Source: SZUA-430 sp040381215
GTDB taxonomy: Bacteria > Pseudomonadota > Alphaproteobacteria > Micropepsales > Micropepsaceae
Reading direction: 5' to 3'
Assembly (NCBI GenBank): GCA_040381215.1
Contig: JBEIHO010000009.1
Span: 1 to 64,000, forward strand
Length of the DNA: 64,000 nt
Shown here: positions 1 to 8,377 of the stretch, piece by piece
Numbering within the stretch: the stretch's first letter is position 1
Layout of the letters: every line of letters begins with the position of its first letter
Translations under genes and position numbers: made by a program
Notes under the pieces: generated by a model
The model's database searches: none
What the model was told of the DNA's origin: nothing
Seen by the model: the letters and a program-made list of their open reading frames with translations, nothing else

Positions 1-108
1 CAGAACCTTCGTGATCGCTGCCGTCAGCGACGTCTTCCCGTGGTCAACGTGCCCAATCGTGCCAATGTTGCAGTGCGGCTTGTTCCGCTCAAACTTTGCT
101 TTACCCAT
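1..108 (-). CDS. tuf: Elongation factor Tu, 5' end only (runs off left edge)
   Basis: Only the first 36 codons are present, read leftwards and open at the window edge. EF-Tu is the GTPase that carries aminoacyl-tRNA to the ribosome. The visible N terminus holds the G1 P-loop GHVDHGKTS (residues 19-27), which is diagnostic together with the preceding MGKAKFERNKPHCNIGTI. The ATG at 108-106 is preceded by AGGGA about 8 nt upstream. Two tRNA genes lie upstream on the same strand, the usual tRNA-Tyr/tRNA-Gly/tuf arrangement, so tuf is probably co-transcribed with them from the promoter near 646-675. Confidence 0.97.
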   Translation of the reverse strand, partial: MGKAKFERNKPHCNIGTIGHVDHGKTSLTAAITKVL

Positions 109-188
109 TCGTACATTCCCTAATTCAAATCAAACCGAACCATGCCGCGCCGCGGCAAAACCTGATGCGTCATGACGACGGCCGAAAC

Positions 189-262
189 TGGAGCGGGTGA
201 AGGGAATCGAACCCTCGTCGTAAGCTTGGAAGGCTTCTGCTCTACCATTGAGCTACACCCGC
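189..262 (-). tRNA. tRNA-Gly (anticodon TCC)
   Basis: On the reverse strand the 7-bp acceptor stem GCGGGTG pairs with CACCCGC, followed by discriminator T and an encoded CCA (189-191). The D arm, the anticodon loop CTTCCAA with TCC and the T-loop GTTCGATTC are all readable. It lies between tRNA-Tyr and tuf on the same strand and is probably processed from one precursor. Confidence 0.96.
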
Positions 263-439
263 TTGTCTTCGTCCCGTTCTGCCGTTCCGTCCTTCACCTT
301 GCTCTCAACCCTGCTGCACCAAACCCGTCACGCCTGACACCGGCCTCGTGGGCCTTTCGTCGGTCAAGTCCTTCATCTCCACTCCATTCATCGCTACACC
401 TTGCGGGCATTGCGGCACCGCGCGGGCTTCGATCATGGA

Positions 440-525
440 TGGTGGGGGAGGTAGGACTCGAACCTACGAAGGCGTAAGCCAGCGGATTTACAGTCCGCCC
501 CCTTTGCCACTCGGGACACTCCCCC
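440..525 (-). tRNA. tRNA-Tyr (anticodon GTA)
   Basis: On the reverse strand the acceptor stem GGGGGAG pairs with CTCCCCC, followed by discriminator A and an encoded CCA (440-442). The anticodon loop reads CTGTAAA with GTA, and a long class-II variable arm follows, as expected for bacterial tRNA-Tyr. It is the first structural RNA of the tRNA-Tyr/tRNA-Gly/tuf unit. Confidence 0.96.
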
Positions 526-645
526 AAAAGATCTTGCGCGGGCTGACGCCCACGTGCGTTCTTGCTTCAACTGGTTGTGAATTTTGTCCTATGTCTTGGG
601 GTCGCGCCTGCGTCTGCCCACCAATACGGGAGCATGAGACCGCGG

Positions 646-675
646 CTTATGGCGAAAACATGCATGGCTTGTCAA
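646..675 (-). promoter_or_regulatory. Probable sigma70-type promoter of tRNA-Tyr/tRNA-Gly/tuf
   Basis: Read on the reverse strand, a perfect -35 TTGACA (675-670) is followed after 18 nt by CATAAG (651-646), which matches TATAAT at 4 of 6 positions. Transcription would start near 639, about 115 nt before the mature tRNA-Tyr 5' end. A perfect -35 is plausible for a stable-RNA and EF-Tu promoter. Its position is also just upstream of rlmB, which reads the other way. The assignment rests on motif reading only. Confidence 0.55.
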
Positions 676-716
676 CTGGTTAACCCCTATCTTCCCCCCT
701 CTTTCGGGGCGTCACA

Positions 717-1499
717 ATGACCAGACACAGAGATGGACACCGGCCTTCCGGTCACAAGGAGCGTGGGAACGATAGCGGCCTGATATGGCTTTGGGGCACC
801 CATGCCGTGGCTGCGGCGCTCGGGAATCCGGCGCGAAAATGCCGAAAAATGCTTGCAAGCCAAGGGGTTGATCCGCAACTGGTCGCCCTGGCCCAGCGGC
901 GGAAAATCCCGGTTGAGATCGCGGATGGCGCCGTCATATCGCGTGTGGTGCCCCGCGAGGCGGTGCATCAGGGGCTGGCGCTCCAGGTCTTGCCCCTCGA
1001 GGAACAGGACGTCGCAGGGGTGCTCGAGACCGCCAAGCGCCCTTGCTGCCTGGTCCTGCTGGACCAGGTCACAGATCCCCATAATTTCGGCGCGGTTATT
1101 CGTTCCGCTGCCGCATTTGGCGCCAGCGCGGTGATTGTGCAGGACCGGCACTCCCCTCCCCTCCACGGGGTCCTGGCCAAGGCCGCAAGCGGCGCCGTCG
1201 AGAAGGTGCCCGTCGTCTCCGTCGTCAACATCGCGCGGACGCTCGAGCAGCTGGGCCGGGACGGTTTCCTGCGTCTGGCCTTTGCGGATGAGGCCACGCA
1301 GACCCTCGAGACGCTCGACCTTCAGCGAGACACCGTCCTCGTGCTCGGTGCGGAAGGGGAAGGATTGAGGCGGCTCACGCGTGAAAACTGCGATACGAGC
1401 GTCAGACTGCCCACGACCGACGCGATGCCCAGCCTCAACGTTTCCAATGCCGCAGCGGTTGCGCTCTACGCGTACGCGATTGCTCGAAACCGGCACTAG
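717..1499 (+). CDS. rlmB: 23S rRNA 2'-O-ribose methyltransferase, TrmH/RlmB (SpoU) family
   Basis: 260 residues. SpoU-family enzymes methylate ribose 2'-OH groups of rRNA or tRNA with S-adenosylmethionine; the RlmB subgroup acts on G2251 of 23S rRNA. The N-terminal substrate-binding part has the WLWGTHAV signature (24-31). The SPOUT knot motifs follow: motif 1 NFGAVIR (123-129), motif 2 VLGAEGEGL (209-217) and motif 3 AMPSLNVSNAAA (236-247). The gene diverges from the tRNA-Tyr/Gly/tuf unit. The start has only a weak GGGGC upstream, so a slightly later start is possible. TrmH (tRNA Gm18) is the main alternative, but the extra N-terminal domain favours RlmB. Confidence 0.88.
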   Translation: MTRHRDGHRPSGHKERGNDSGLIWLWGTHAVAAALGNPARKCRKMLASQGVDPQLVALAQRRKIPVEIADGAVISRVVPREAVHQGLALQVLPLEEQDVAGVLETAKRPCCLVLLDQVTDPHNFGAVIRSAAAFGASAVIVQDRHSPPLHGVLAKAASGAVEKVPVVSVVNIARTLEQLGRDGFLRLAFADEATQTLETLDLQRDTVLVLGAEGEGLRRLTRENCDTSVRLPTTDAMPSLNVSNAAAVALYAYAIARNRH

Positions 1500-1518
1500 G
1501 GAAAACTCCCGAAGGCTG

Positions 1519-2640
1519 ATGCGCGTCTTGCTGATCATCGGTTTTGTCATGAGCCCATCATTTGCTGCAGCCGCCGACAATCCGCTGGACGCTTTGGCCT
1601 CCGAGATCGCAGGGCGCGATGCCGGCGTGCCCAGCGTCGTCGCCCATGCGCGCTCGCCGCGCTTCGGCATTGACTGGACGGGGGAAGCGAGAGGCATCGG
1701 CGAAACGGGACCAGGGCCGCTGGCCGGGCGACCGTTCAGGATTGCCAGCGTCACCAAGCTCTTTGTTGCCGCGGCTGTGCTGAGGCTCGTCGAGCAGGAC
1801 AGGCTCTCCCTGAACGATGCGATCAGCCCCAGCCTGTCGGACGGGACAAGGGCGATGCTGGTCAATGGTGGCTATGACCCCGGCCGCATCACCGTCTCGC
1901 AGTTGCTGTCCCATAGCAGCGGCCTCGGCGATCATTCAACGCTTCCGGCCTACTTACAGGCGATTTTCGCCAACGGACAGCGTCGGTGGACGCGCGGCGA
2001 ACAGATCGCACTGGCCATGTCCGAAGGGCGCAAGGCGGGAGAGCCCGGGCAACGGCAGGCTTACTCCGACACAGGCTACCTTCTGCTCGCCGAGATCATC
2101 GAGGAGCAGACGGCCCAGCCTCTCGCGCCTTCCATCAGGCACTTGCTGCGCTTCGACCGCCTGGGGCTTGAAGAGACCTGGTTCGAGACGCTTGAAGCTC
2201 CGCCGCTCCATCTCCTGCCGCGGCTGGCACAATATCTCGGCAAGTCGGACGTGACGGACTTCGACCCGTCCTTCGACCTCTGGGGTGGAGGCGGGATCGT
2301 CTCAACCGTGCGTGACCTCGCCACTTTCATGGATGCGTTTGCCAAGGGGAGCCTTTTCGATCGCCCTGAGACCCTTGCAACAGCGCTGAGCGGGACGTCT
2401 TTGGACGACAATGTCGGCCGAGATGCCCACGGCCTCGTCTTCTTCGAGCACGTCCATGCCGGGTATCATTGCATTGGCCATGCCGGGTTCTGGAATGTCG
2501 ACCTTGTCGCTTGTCCTGACCTGGACCTCACGGTCGTTGTCACGCTGAACCAGCCTGCGACGGCGCGACCTGACGAGCGACAGCGCCTCGTGGGCGCCGT
2601 CGTCGCGGAAGTTCTAAAGGCTGGAGACGGGCGGCGTTAA
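1519..2640 (+). CDS. Exported serine hydrolase, class C beta-lactamase / D-Ala-D-Ala carboxypeptidase-like
   Basis: 373 residues. The ATG at 1519 was chosen because it opens a clear signal peptide (hydrophobic 2-12, cleavage near ALA-type FAAAAD at 15-20). The penicillin-binding fold motifs are present: SVTK with nucleophile Ser77, YSDTGY with Tyr182 in the YxN position but Asp in place of Asn, and a HAGF segment near the C terminus in the KTG/HxG position. Such proteins hydrolyse peptides, esters or beta-lactams in the periplasm; the substrate cannot be told from sequence. It starts 19 nt after rlmB on the same strand, so may be co-transcribed. Confidence 0.82.
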   Translation: MRVLLIIGFVMSPSFAAAADNPLDALASEIAGRDAGVPSVVAHARSPRFGIDWTGEARGIGETGPGPLAGRPFRIASVTKLFVAAAVLRLVEQDRLSLNDAISPSLSDGTRAMLVNGGYDPGRITVSQLLSHSSGLGDHSTLPAYLQAIFANGQRRWTRGEQIALAMSEGRKAGEPGQRQAYSDTGYLLLAEIIEEQTAQPLAPSIRHLLRFDRLGLEETWFETLEAPPLHLLPRLAQYLGKSDVTDFDPSFDLWGGGGIVSTVRDLATFMDAFAKGSLFDRPETLATALSGTSLDDNVGRDAHGLVFFEHVHAGYHCIGHAGFWNVDLVACPDLDLTVVVTLNQPATARPDERQRLVGAVVAEVLKAGDGRR

Positions 2641-2674
2641 GGGAGCTGGACTGCGCCCGATTACAGCGCGACGC

Positions 2675-3322
2675 CTAGAGCCTGAAATTCAGGCCGAGAT
2701 AGATCTTGCTGGAACTGACGTCGTAGGGGCCATCAATGACACCAAGCGGCTCGAGATCGTCGCCATAGTCAGTGTAGCGATACTCGACGACCATCGAGAG
2801 GCGATCCTCGACCGGCACGTCAATGCCTGCACCGATCGTCCAACCCAGGTCCTGGTCGTCCCCTGCGATGAAGGGAGCAGAAACCTGGCTGTATTGCGAG
2901 CGGAAGGAGCCGTAGCTCAAGCCCGCCGTCGCGTAGGGCGTGAAATCGGGCATGGCGTAGGCAAGGCGCCCGCGGAGCGAGGCCTCCCACTGCTGTTCAA
3001 GCTTGAAAATGACCGGCCCGGAGGGCTGTATCGCGGTCCCGCGTTCGTTGCCTGTCGAGAAATCGATGATGGCGCCGACGGTCCACGGGCCCTGAAGGGG
3101 ATAATCGTATCCCGCGAGAATGCCGCCGAAGACGCCCTCGGCATCATAGTCTTGCGCTTCGCTGCCCGACCTTGCCGTGAGGTCCAGCCATCCGTGACCA
3201 ATGCGTGCACCGACATATGCCCCGGCGTTGGTGCCAGGCGTCCCGCCATCAGCCACCGCGACCGAGAGGGGGGCGGCCACGGCCAGCAATCCGCAACCAA
3301 CTGAAATCATGACCTTGCGCAT
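2675..3322 (-). CDS. Outer-membrane beta-barrel protein (OmpA/Opa-like small porin family)
   Basis: 215 residues. The ATG at 3322 follows a good GAGGTGG ribosome-binding site and opens a signal peptide of about 22 residues ending VAVADG. The mature part alternates polar and hydrophobic residues with glycine- and aromatic-rich strands (GAYVGARIGHGWL, GGILAGYDY, YATAGLSYGSF, YRYTDYGDD) and ends in the terminal strand YLGLNFRL, the C-terminal aromatic pattern of outer-membrane barrels. It resembles the alphaproteobacterial Omp25/31-type surface proteins; function unknown. It faces the serine hydrolase gene tail to tail. A second small barrel gene lies at 18468-19112. Confidence 0.85.
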   Translation of the reverse strand: MRKVMISVGCGLLAVAAPLSVAVADGGTPGTNAGAYVGARIGHGWLDLTARSGSEAQDYDAEGVFGGILAGYDYPLQGPWTVGAIIDFSTGNERGTAIQPSGPVIFKLEQQWEASLRGRLAYAMPDFTPYATAGLSYGSFRSQYSQVSAPFIAGDDQDLGWTIGAGIDVPVEDRLSMVVEYRYTDYGDDLEPLGVIDGPYDVSSSKIYLGLNFRL

Positions 3323-3425
3323 GGGTACCACCTCGCTCGACGAATCACACTCTGACCATGAGTGTACCGGACGCCACAGCCGCTTCCAGCAACCAGAGCG
3401 TCCCCTTGCGCCTGTGCACAATGCG

Positions 3426-5096
3426 CTAGAACAGGCCTTCGACCCTGCCTTGCGCGTCCAGGCGGATGTTGTTTGCGGCCGGAACGCGCGGCAGTCCCGG
3501 CATTGTCATGATGTCGCCCGTAATAACGACGACGAATTCGGCGCCCGCCGACAGGCGCACTTCGCGGATGTCCACGACGTGCCCTGACGGAGCCCCCATG
3601 AGCCGGGGATCGGTCGAGAACGAGTACTGCGTCTTGGCCATGCAGATCGGCAAATGGCCAAATCCTGCTTTTTCAAGTTCCTCGAAGCGCTGGCGCACGG
3701 GCTTGTCGGCATCGACCTGCGCTGCACCGTAGAGCGACGTTGCAATGGTTTTGACTTTCTCCCAGAGCGGCATGGCGTCCGGGTACAGCGGCTGGAACAA
3801 CGGCTTGCCCTGCGATGCGAGGCGAACAACTTCCCTGGCCAGATCTTCACAACCGCTGCCACCATCTGCCCAATGGGTTGCCAGAACGGCCTGGACACCC
3901 TCTGCGGCGGCTACCTCGCTGACAGCGGTCAGTTCGGCGGGGCTGTCATCGCTGAAACGGTTCACAGCCACGACCACCGGCACGCCGAAGCGCCTGACAT
4001 TGGCGATGTGACGGGCAAGGTTCTGGGCCCCTGCCCTCACCGCGGCCACGTTCTGTTTCTTCAAATCATCCTTGGCGACCCCGCCATGCATCTTCAAGGC
4101 GCGCACCGTTGCCACGATCACGGCGGCTGCCGGCGCCAGTCCGGCCTTGCGGCACTTGATGTTGAAAAATTTCTCGGCACCGAGGTCGGCACCGAAGCCG
4201 GCTTCGGTAACCACGTAGTCCGCCAGTCGCAGGGCCGTCGTGGTCGCCAGAACCGAATTGCATCCGTGGGCGATGTTCGCGAAGGGCCCGCCATGCACGA
4301 AAACAGGATTGTTCTCCAGCGTTTGCACGAGGTTGGGCATGAGCGCATCCTTGAGCAGGACGGTCATCGCGCCGGCGGCACCTATGTCGCGCGCGGTCAC
4401 AGGCTTGCGGTCGCGGGTTTCGGCGACAACGATGTTGCCAAGCCTGCGCTCCAGGTCGGCAAGGTCGCGGGACAGGCAGAAGATGGCCATCACTTCCGAG
4501 GCGACCGTGATGTCGAAACCGTCCTCGCGCGGAAAGCCATTCGATACCCCGCCCAGCGAGGACACGATGTGGCGCAGCGCGCGGTCATTCATGTCCATCA
4601 CGCGGCGCCAGAAGACACGCCGTGGATCAATGCCGAGCGCATTGCCCCAGTAGATGTGATTGTCGACCATTGCTGCCAGGAGATTGTTGGCGGCGGTTAT
4701 CGCGTGAAAGTCGCCGGTGAAATGAAGATTGATGTCCTCCATGGGCACGACCTGCGCATGGCCGCCACCCGCCGCACCGCCCTTCATGCCGAAGCAGGGG
4801 CCGAGCGAGGGCTCGCGGATGCAGCCGATCGTCTTGCGGCCGATGCGGTTCAATCCGTCGGTCAGGCCCACGGTGGTCGTGGTCTTGCCTTCACCCGCCG
4901 GGGTCGGGGTAATGGCCGTGACCAGGATCAGCTTGCCCTGCGGCCGGTCGGCCAGCGTGTTCACGAAGTCCAGGGAAACCTTTGCCTTGTGGCGTCCATA
5001 GGCATGGATCGCATCCACCGGGATCCCGGCGCTGCCGGCAATCTCGCTGATGGGTTTCATCGTTGCGGCACGGGCGATTTCAAGATCGTTCTTCAA
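3426..5096 (-). CDS. fhs: Formate--tetrahydrofolate ligase
   Basis: 556 residues, full family length. The enzyme makes 10-formyltetrahydrofolate from formate, ATP and THF, feeding purine synthesis and one-carbon flux; purM and purN lie 8 kb away. The P-loop PTPAGEGKTTT (64-74) and the following REPSLGPCFGMKGGAAGGG region are typical of the family. The start is a TTG (5096-5094). The next ATG (5060) would remove the DLEIARAA stretch that is conserved at the N terminus of this family, so the TTG is preferred; AGGG lies about 9 nt upstream. The gene diverges from the amidohydrolase at 5245. Confidence 0.95.
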   Translation of the reverse strand: MKNDLEIARAATMKPISEIAGSAGIPVDAIHAYGRHKAKVSLDFVNTLADRPQGKLILVTAITPTPAGEGKTTTTVGLTDGLNRIGRKTIGCIREPSLGPCFGMKGGAAGGGHAQVVPMEDINLHFTGDFHAITAANNLLAAMVDNHIYWGNALGIDPRRVFWRRVMDMNDRALRHIVSSLGGVSNGFPREDGFDITVASEVMAIFCLSRDLADLERRLGNIVVAETRDRKPVTARDIGAAGAMTVLLKDALMPNLVQTLENNPVFVHGGPFANIAHGCNSVLATTTALRLADYVVTEAGFGADLGAEKFFNIKCRKAGLAPAAAVIVATVRALKMHGGVAKDDLKKQNVAAVRAGAQNLARHIANVRRFGVPVVVAVNRFSDDSPAELTAVSEVAAAEGVQAVLATHWADGGSGCEDLAREVVRLASQGKPLFQPLYPDAMPLWEKVKTIATSLYGAAQVDADKPVRQRFEELEKAGFGHLPICMAKTQYSFSTDPRLMGAPSGHVVDIREVRLSAGAEFVVVITGDIMTMPGLPRVPAANNIRLDAQGRVEGLF

Positions 5097-5244
5097 GGCC
5101 TGTTTCCCTAGAGGAATCTGCTGGATCCTAGCGGATCGCGCGGAAAGATGCCGTTAAGAATGTCGGACGGTCTTGCCCTTCCCCGCGCGGGAACCGGCTG
5201 ATAGCGTCCTGCATCTCAAGCACGGCCAGCAAGGAACTTCCTTC

Positions 5245-6981
5245 ATGCACGATCTCGTCATCCGCAAGGGGCTCGTCGTCGACGGCTCCGGTGCTTCACC
5301 CCTCGAGGCGGACGTTGCCGTCGACAACGGACAGATCTCTGCCGTCGGTCATGTCGCGGCGCGTGGCCGTGAGGAAATCGATGCCAAGGGCAAGGTCGTT
5401 GCGCCGGGCTTTGTCGACATCCACACGCATTATGACGGGCAGGCCACGTGGGATGCCGAGATGGCGCCTTCCAGCTGGCACGGCGTGACAACGGTCGTGA
5501 TGGGCAATTGCGGTGTCGGGTTCGCGCCCGCACCACGTGACCGGCATCAATGGCTGATCGGCCTGATGGAGGGCGTGGAAGACATTCCCGGGACCGCACT
5601 GGCCGAGGGCATGAAATGGAACTGGGAAACGTTCCCGGAATACATCACGGCGCTCGAGGGACTGGAGCGAACCATCGACATCGGCACGCAAGTGCCCCAC
5701 GGCGCCGTGCGAGCCTATGTCATGGGCGACCGGGGCGCACGCAACGAGGCGCCGACGGAAACCGACATCATGCGCATGTCGCAGATCGTCGAAGAGGGAC
5801 TGCGCGCCGGGGCGCTTGGCTTCACGACTTCGCGCACGATCCTGCACCGCTCGATCGAGGGCGAACTGGTGCCCGGCACGACGGCGACCAAGGAAGAGCT
5901 CATCGGCATCGGGCGCGCGATGGGGCGCGTCGGTCACGGCGTGTTCGAGCTGGCATCCGACCTCAAGCGCGACTGGAACGAGTTCCAGTGGATGGGTGAG
6001 CTTTCACGCGAGACACGGCTGCCCGTTCTGTTCTCGATGCTGCAATCGGCCGCCAGCGAAATCCCGTGGCACGAGCAGATGGCCTCCATGGTCAAGGAAA
6101 ACGACCGCGGTGCGAATATCCGGGCGCAGTACGCGCTGCGCGGGACCGGCATCCTCATGACATGGCGGGGCACCGTGCATCCGTTCATGCTGCGCCCGTC
6201 ATGGGCCAGCATCGCGCGCAAGCCCTGGGACGAGCAACTCAGGACGTTGCGGGATCCTTCGTTCCGCGCCCGCATCCTGGCCGAGGAACCGGTGCTGGAG
6301 GGTGAACTCAGCGCCCTGCGCATGGTGATCAGCAAGGGCTGGTTCATGCAGTATGCGATGGGCGAGGGCTTCAACTATGAGCCAACGCAGGCCGAAACCA
6401 TCATGGCGCTGGCGGCGCAGCGTGGCGTCAGCGGCGATGAATTTGCCTATGACCTTCTCATGGAGAACGACGGCACGGGCTTCATCTACCTGCCGCTGCT
6501 GAACTATGCCGACGGCAATCTCGATTTCGTGAAGGGCTTGCTGGGGCGCGAGGATACGGTCGTTTCGCTGTCTGATGGCGGCGCCCATTGCGGCACTATC
6601 TGCGACGCGGCCTCACCCACATTCCTGCTGCAGCACTGGGTGCGCGACCGCGCGCGCGGGACCATTCCGCTGGAGCTGGCCATCAAGCGGCAGTGCCGCG
6701 ACACTGCGGTGCTCTACGGGCTGGAAGATCGCGGCCTGCTGAAGCCGGGTTATCTGGCGGACGTGAATGTCATCGACCTCGACCGCCTGAGCATGAGCAA
6801 GCCGTGGCTCGCCTTCGACCTGCCCGCGGGTGGCAAGCGCCTGCTGCAGAAGGCCGAGGGTTACGACGCGACGATCAAGAGCGGCGTTGTCACCTTCCGG
6901 CACGGGGTCCTGCAAACAGCCCGGCCAGGCCGCGTCATCCGCGGCCCCCAGCGGGCCTCCCGCAAAATGGCGGCGGAGTGA
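5245..6981 (+). CDS. Amidohydrolase, N-acyl-D-amino-acid deacylase (D-aminoacylase) family
   Basis: 578 residues. These metal-dependent hydrolases remove acyl groups from N-acyl-D-amino acids or open related cyclic amides. The ATG at 5245 has AAGGAA 8 nt upstream. The metal-binding HTHYDGQ (60-66) follows the short N-terminal beta-sandwich, and GNCGVGFAP (87-95) is the D-aminoacylase family signature with its metal-ligand Cys89. A SDGGAHCGT segment late in the protein would supply the catalytic Asp. The C terminus returns to the beta-sandwich (LKPGYLADVNVIDL). The protein is longer than classical D-aminoacylase, as is common in soil and marine proteobacteria; the substrate is not predictable. 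Confidence 0.85.
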   Translation: MHDLVIRKGLVVDGSGASPLEADVAVDNGQISAVGHVAARGREEIDAKGKVVAPGFVDIHTHYDGQATWDAEMAPSSWHGVTTVVMGNCGVGFAPAPRDRHQWLIGLMEGVEDIPGTALAEGMKWNWETFPEYITALEGLERTIDIGTQVPHGAVRAYVMGDRGARNEAPTETDIMRMSQIVEEGLRAGALGFTTSRTILHRSIEGELVPGTTATKEELIGIGRAMGRVGHGVFELASDLKRDWNEFQWMGELSRETRLPVLFSMLQSAASEIPWHEQMASMVKENDRGANIRAQYALRGTGILMTWRGTVHPFMLRPSWASIARKPWDEQLRTLRDPSFRARILAEEPVLEGELSALRMVISKGWFMQYAMGEGFNYEPTQAETIMALAAQRGVSGDEFAYDLLMENDGTGFIYLPLLNYADGNLDFVKGLLGREDTVVSLSDGGAHCGTICDAASPTFLLQHWVRDRARGTIPLELAIKRQCRDTAVLYGLEDRGLLKPGYLADVNVIDLDRLSMSKPWLAFDLPAGGKRLLQKAEGYDATIKSGVVTFRHGVLQTARPGRVIRGPQRASRKMAAE

Positions 6982-7000
6982 TTTCCGCCGCCCTGGCGGG

Positions 7001-8275
7001 CTAGTTCCGCCGCGGAATGATGACGGGGAGCGTCTCGTAGCCTTTCACGAAGGTCGAATACGTGCGCTTGGGCTCGCCGGTCACGATCACTTCGGGGAAG
7101 CGCTTGAGGATCTCTTCCCAGATGATGGTGAGCTGGAGTTCCGCCACGCGGTTGCCGACGCAGCGGTGGATGCCGAAGCCGAATGAAACGTGGTGGCGCG
7201 CTCGTTCCCGGTCGATGATGTAGTCGTCCGGGTTGGCAATCACTTCGTCGTCGCGGTTGCCCGAGACGTACCACATGATCACCTTGTCGCCTTCGCGGAT
7301 CTTCTTGCCCTCGAACTCGTAATCGCGCAACGCCGTGCGGCGCATGTGGGCCAACGGCGTCTGCCAACGGATCGTTTCGGAGACCATGTTGGGGATCAGT
7401 GCCGGGTTGGCGCGGAGCTTTGCGTATTGTTCGGGGTTCTGGTTGAGCGCCAGGATCGAACCCGAGATCGTGTTGCGCGTGGTGTCGTTGCCGCCCACGG
7501 TGAGAAGAACCACGTTACCGAAGTACTCGCGCGGTGCCATGTTGCGCGTCTCGGGGTGGTGGGCCAGCATCGAAATCATGTCGCCCTGCGGGGCTGCATT
7601 GACCTTCTCGTTCCACAGCCCCACGAAATAGGCGTTGTATTCGTCGAAGATGCGAATCTTGTCTTCGAAGGTCTCGACAATGGCGCCAGGCATCGGGATC
7701 GCTGTCACGACGTCGGACCAATGGGTGATGCGCCTGCGGTCCTTCTGCGGGGCGCCGAAGAGCGTGGCCAGCGTCATGGCCGTCAGTTCCTTCGAGACCA
7801 GGTCGACCCAGTCGAACTCCTTGCCGATCGGAAGACCGTCGAGGATAGCGGCTGCGCGCTCGCGGATCTGCGGGGCCATCGCGGCCAGCTGCTGCGGGGC
7901 GACGGCCGGGCTTGCGGCCTTGCGCTGAACGTCGTGGCGCGGCGGGTCCATGGCGATGAACATCGGCAGGGGCTCGAAATTCGTCGTGCCACCCGTGATC
8001 GTGATGCCGCCGCGGAGATAGTCGGACGAGAAGACCTGATGGTTGGTGTCGATCGCCACGATGTCGTTGAATTTCGTGATCGACCAATAGGGCCCGTACT
8101 CGCTCTCTGCCGTGTAGTGCACCGGGTCCTCGCGGCGCAGCCGCTCGAAGACCGGCCACATGGCGTCATGCTCGAAAAGCGCAGGCTGGGCCGGGTTCAG
8201 TTCCGCGAGGGGAAGAGCGTACGCCTCTTGCCGCGCCTTTGCCTGCGCGGGGGTCTGTGTGTGCCTTGCCTGCAT
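7001..8275 (-). CDS. Cytochrome P450, CYP153-like (terminal alkane/fatty-acid hydroxylase type)
   Basis: 424 residues, normal length for a soluble bacterial P450. The heme-binding loop FGFGIHRCVGNR puts the thiolate ligand at Cys372. The I-helix oxygen-binding motif is GGNDTTRN and the K-helix has ETIR. These segments, and the HVSFGFGIHRCVGNRVAELQ context, match the CYP153 family, which hydroxylates terminal carbons of medium-chain alkanes and related compounds. The start has AAGGA upstream. CYP153 enzymes need a ferredoxin and ferredoxin reductase; neither is adjacent. It converges with the amidohydrolase gene across a 19-bp gap. Confidence 0.88.
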   Translation of the reverse strand: MQARHTQTPAQAKARQEAYALPLAELNPAQPALFEHDAMWPVFERLRREDPVHYTAESEYGPYWSITKFNDIVAIDTNHQVFSSDYLRGGITITGGTTNFEPLPMFIAMDPPRHDVQRKAASPAVAPQQLAAMAPQIRERAAAILDGLPIGKEFDWVDLVSKELTAMTLATLFGAPQKDRRRITHWSDVVTAIPMPGAIVETFEDKIRIFDEYNAYFVGLWNEKVNAAPQGDMISMLAHHPETRNMAPREYFGNVVLLTVGGNDTTRNTISGSILALNQNPEQYAKLRANPALIPNMVSETIRWQTPLAHMRRTALRDYEFEGKKIREGDKVIMWYVSGNRDDEVIANPDDYIIDRERARHHVSFGFGIHRCVGNRVAELQLTIIWEEILKRFPEVIVTGEPKRTYSTFVKGYETLPVIIPRRN

Positions 8276-8377
8276 GGTCCAACTGTCCTTCGGAGGGGAT
8301 GACGATTGGGCCGAGCATACACAGGTGCCGCACCTGTCACCACAGGCTGTTGCAGGCTCGGGCGTTGCCTTGGATGC

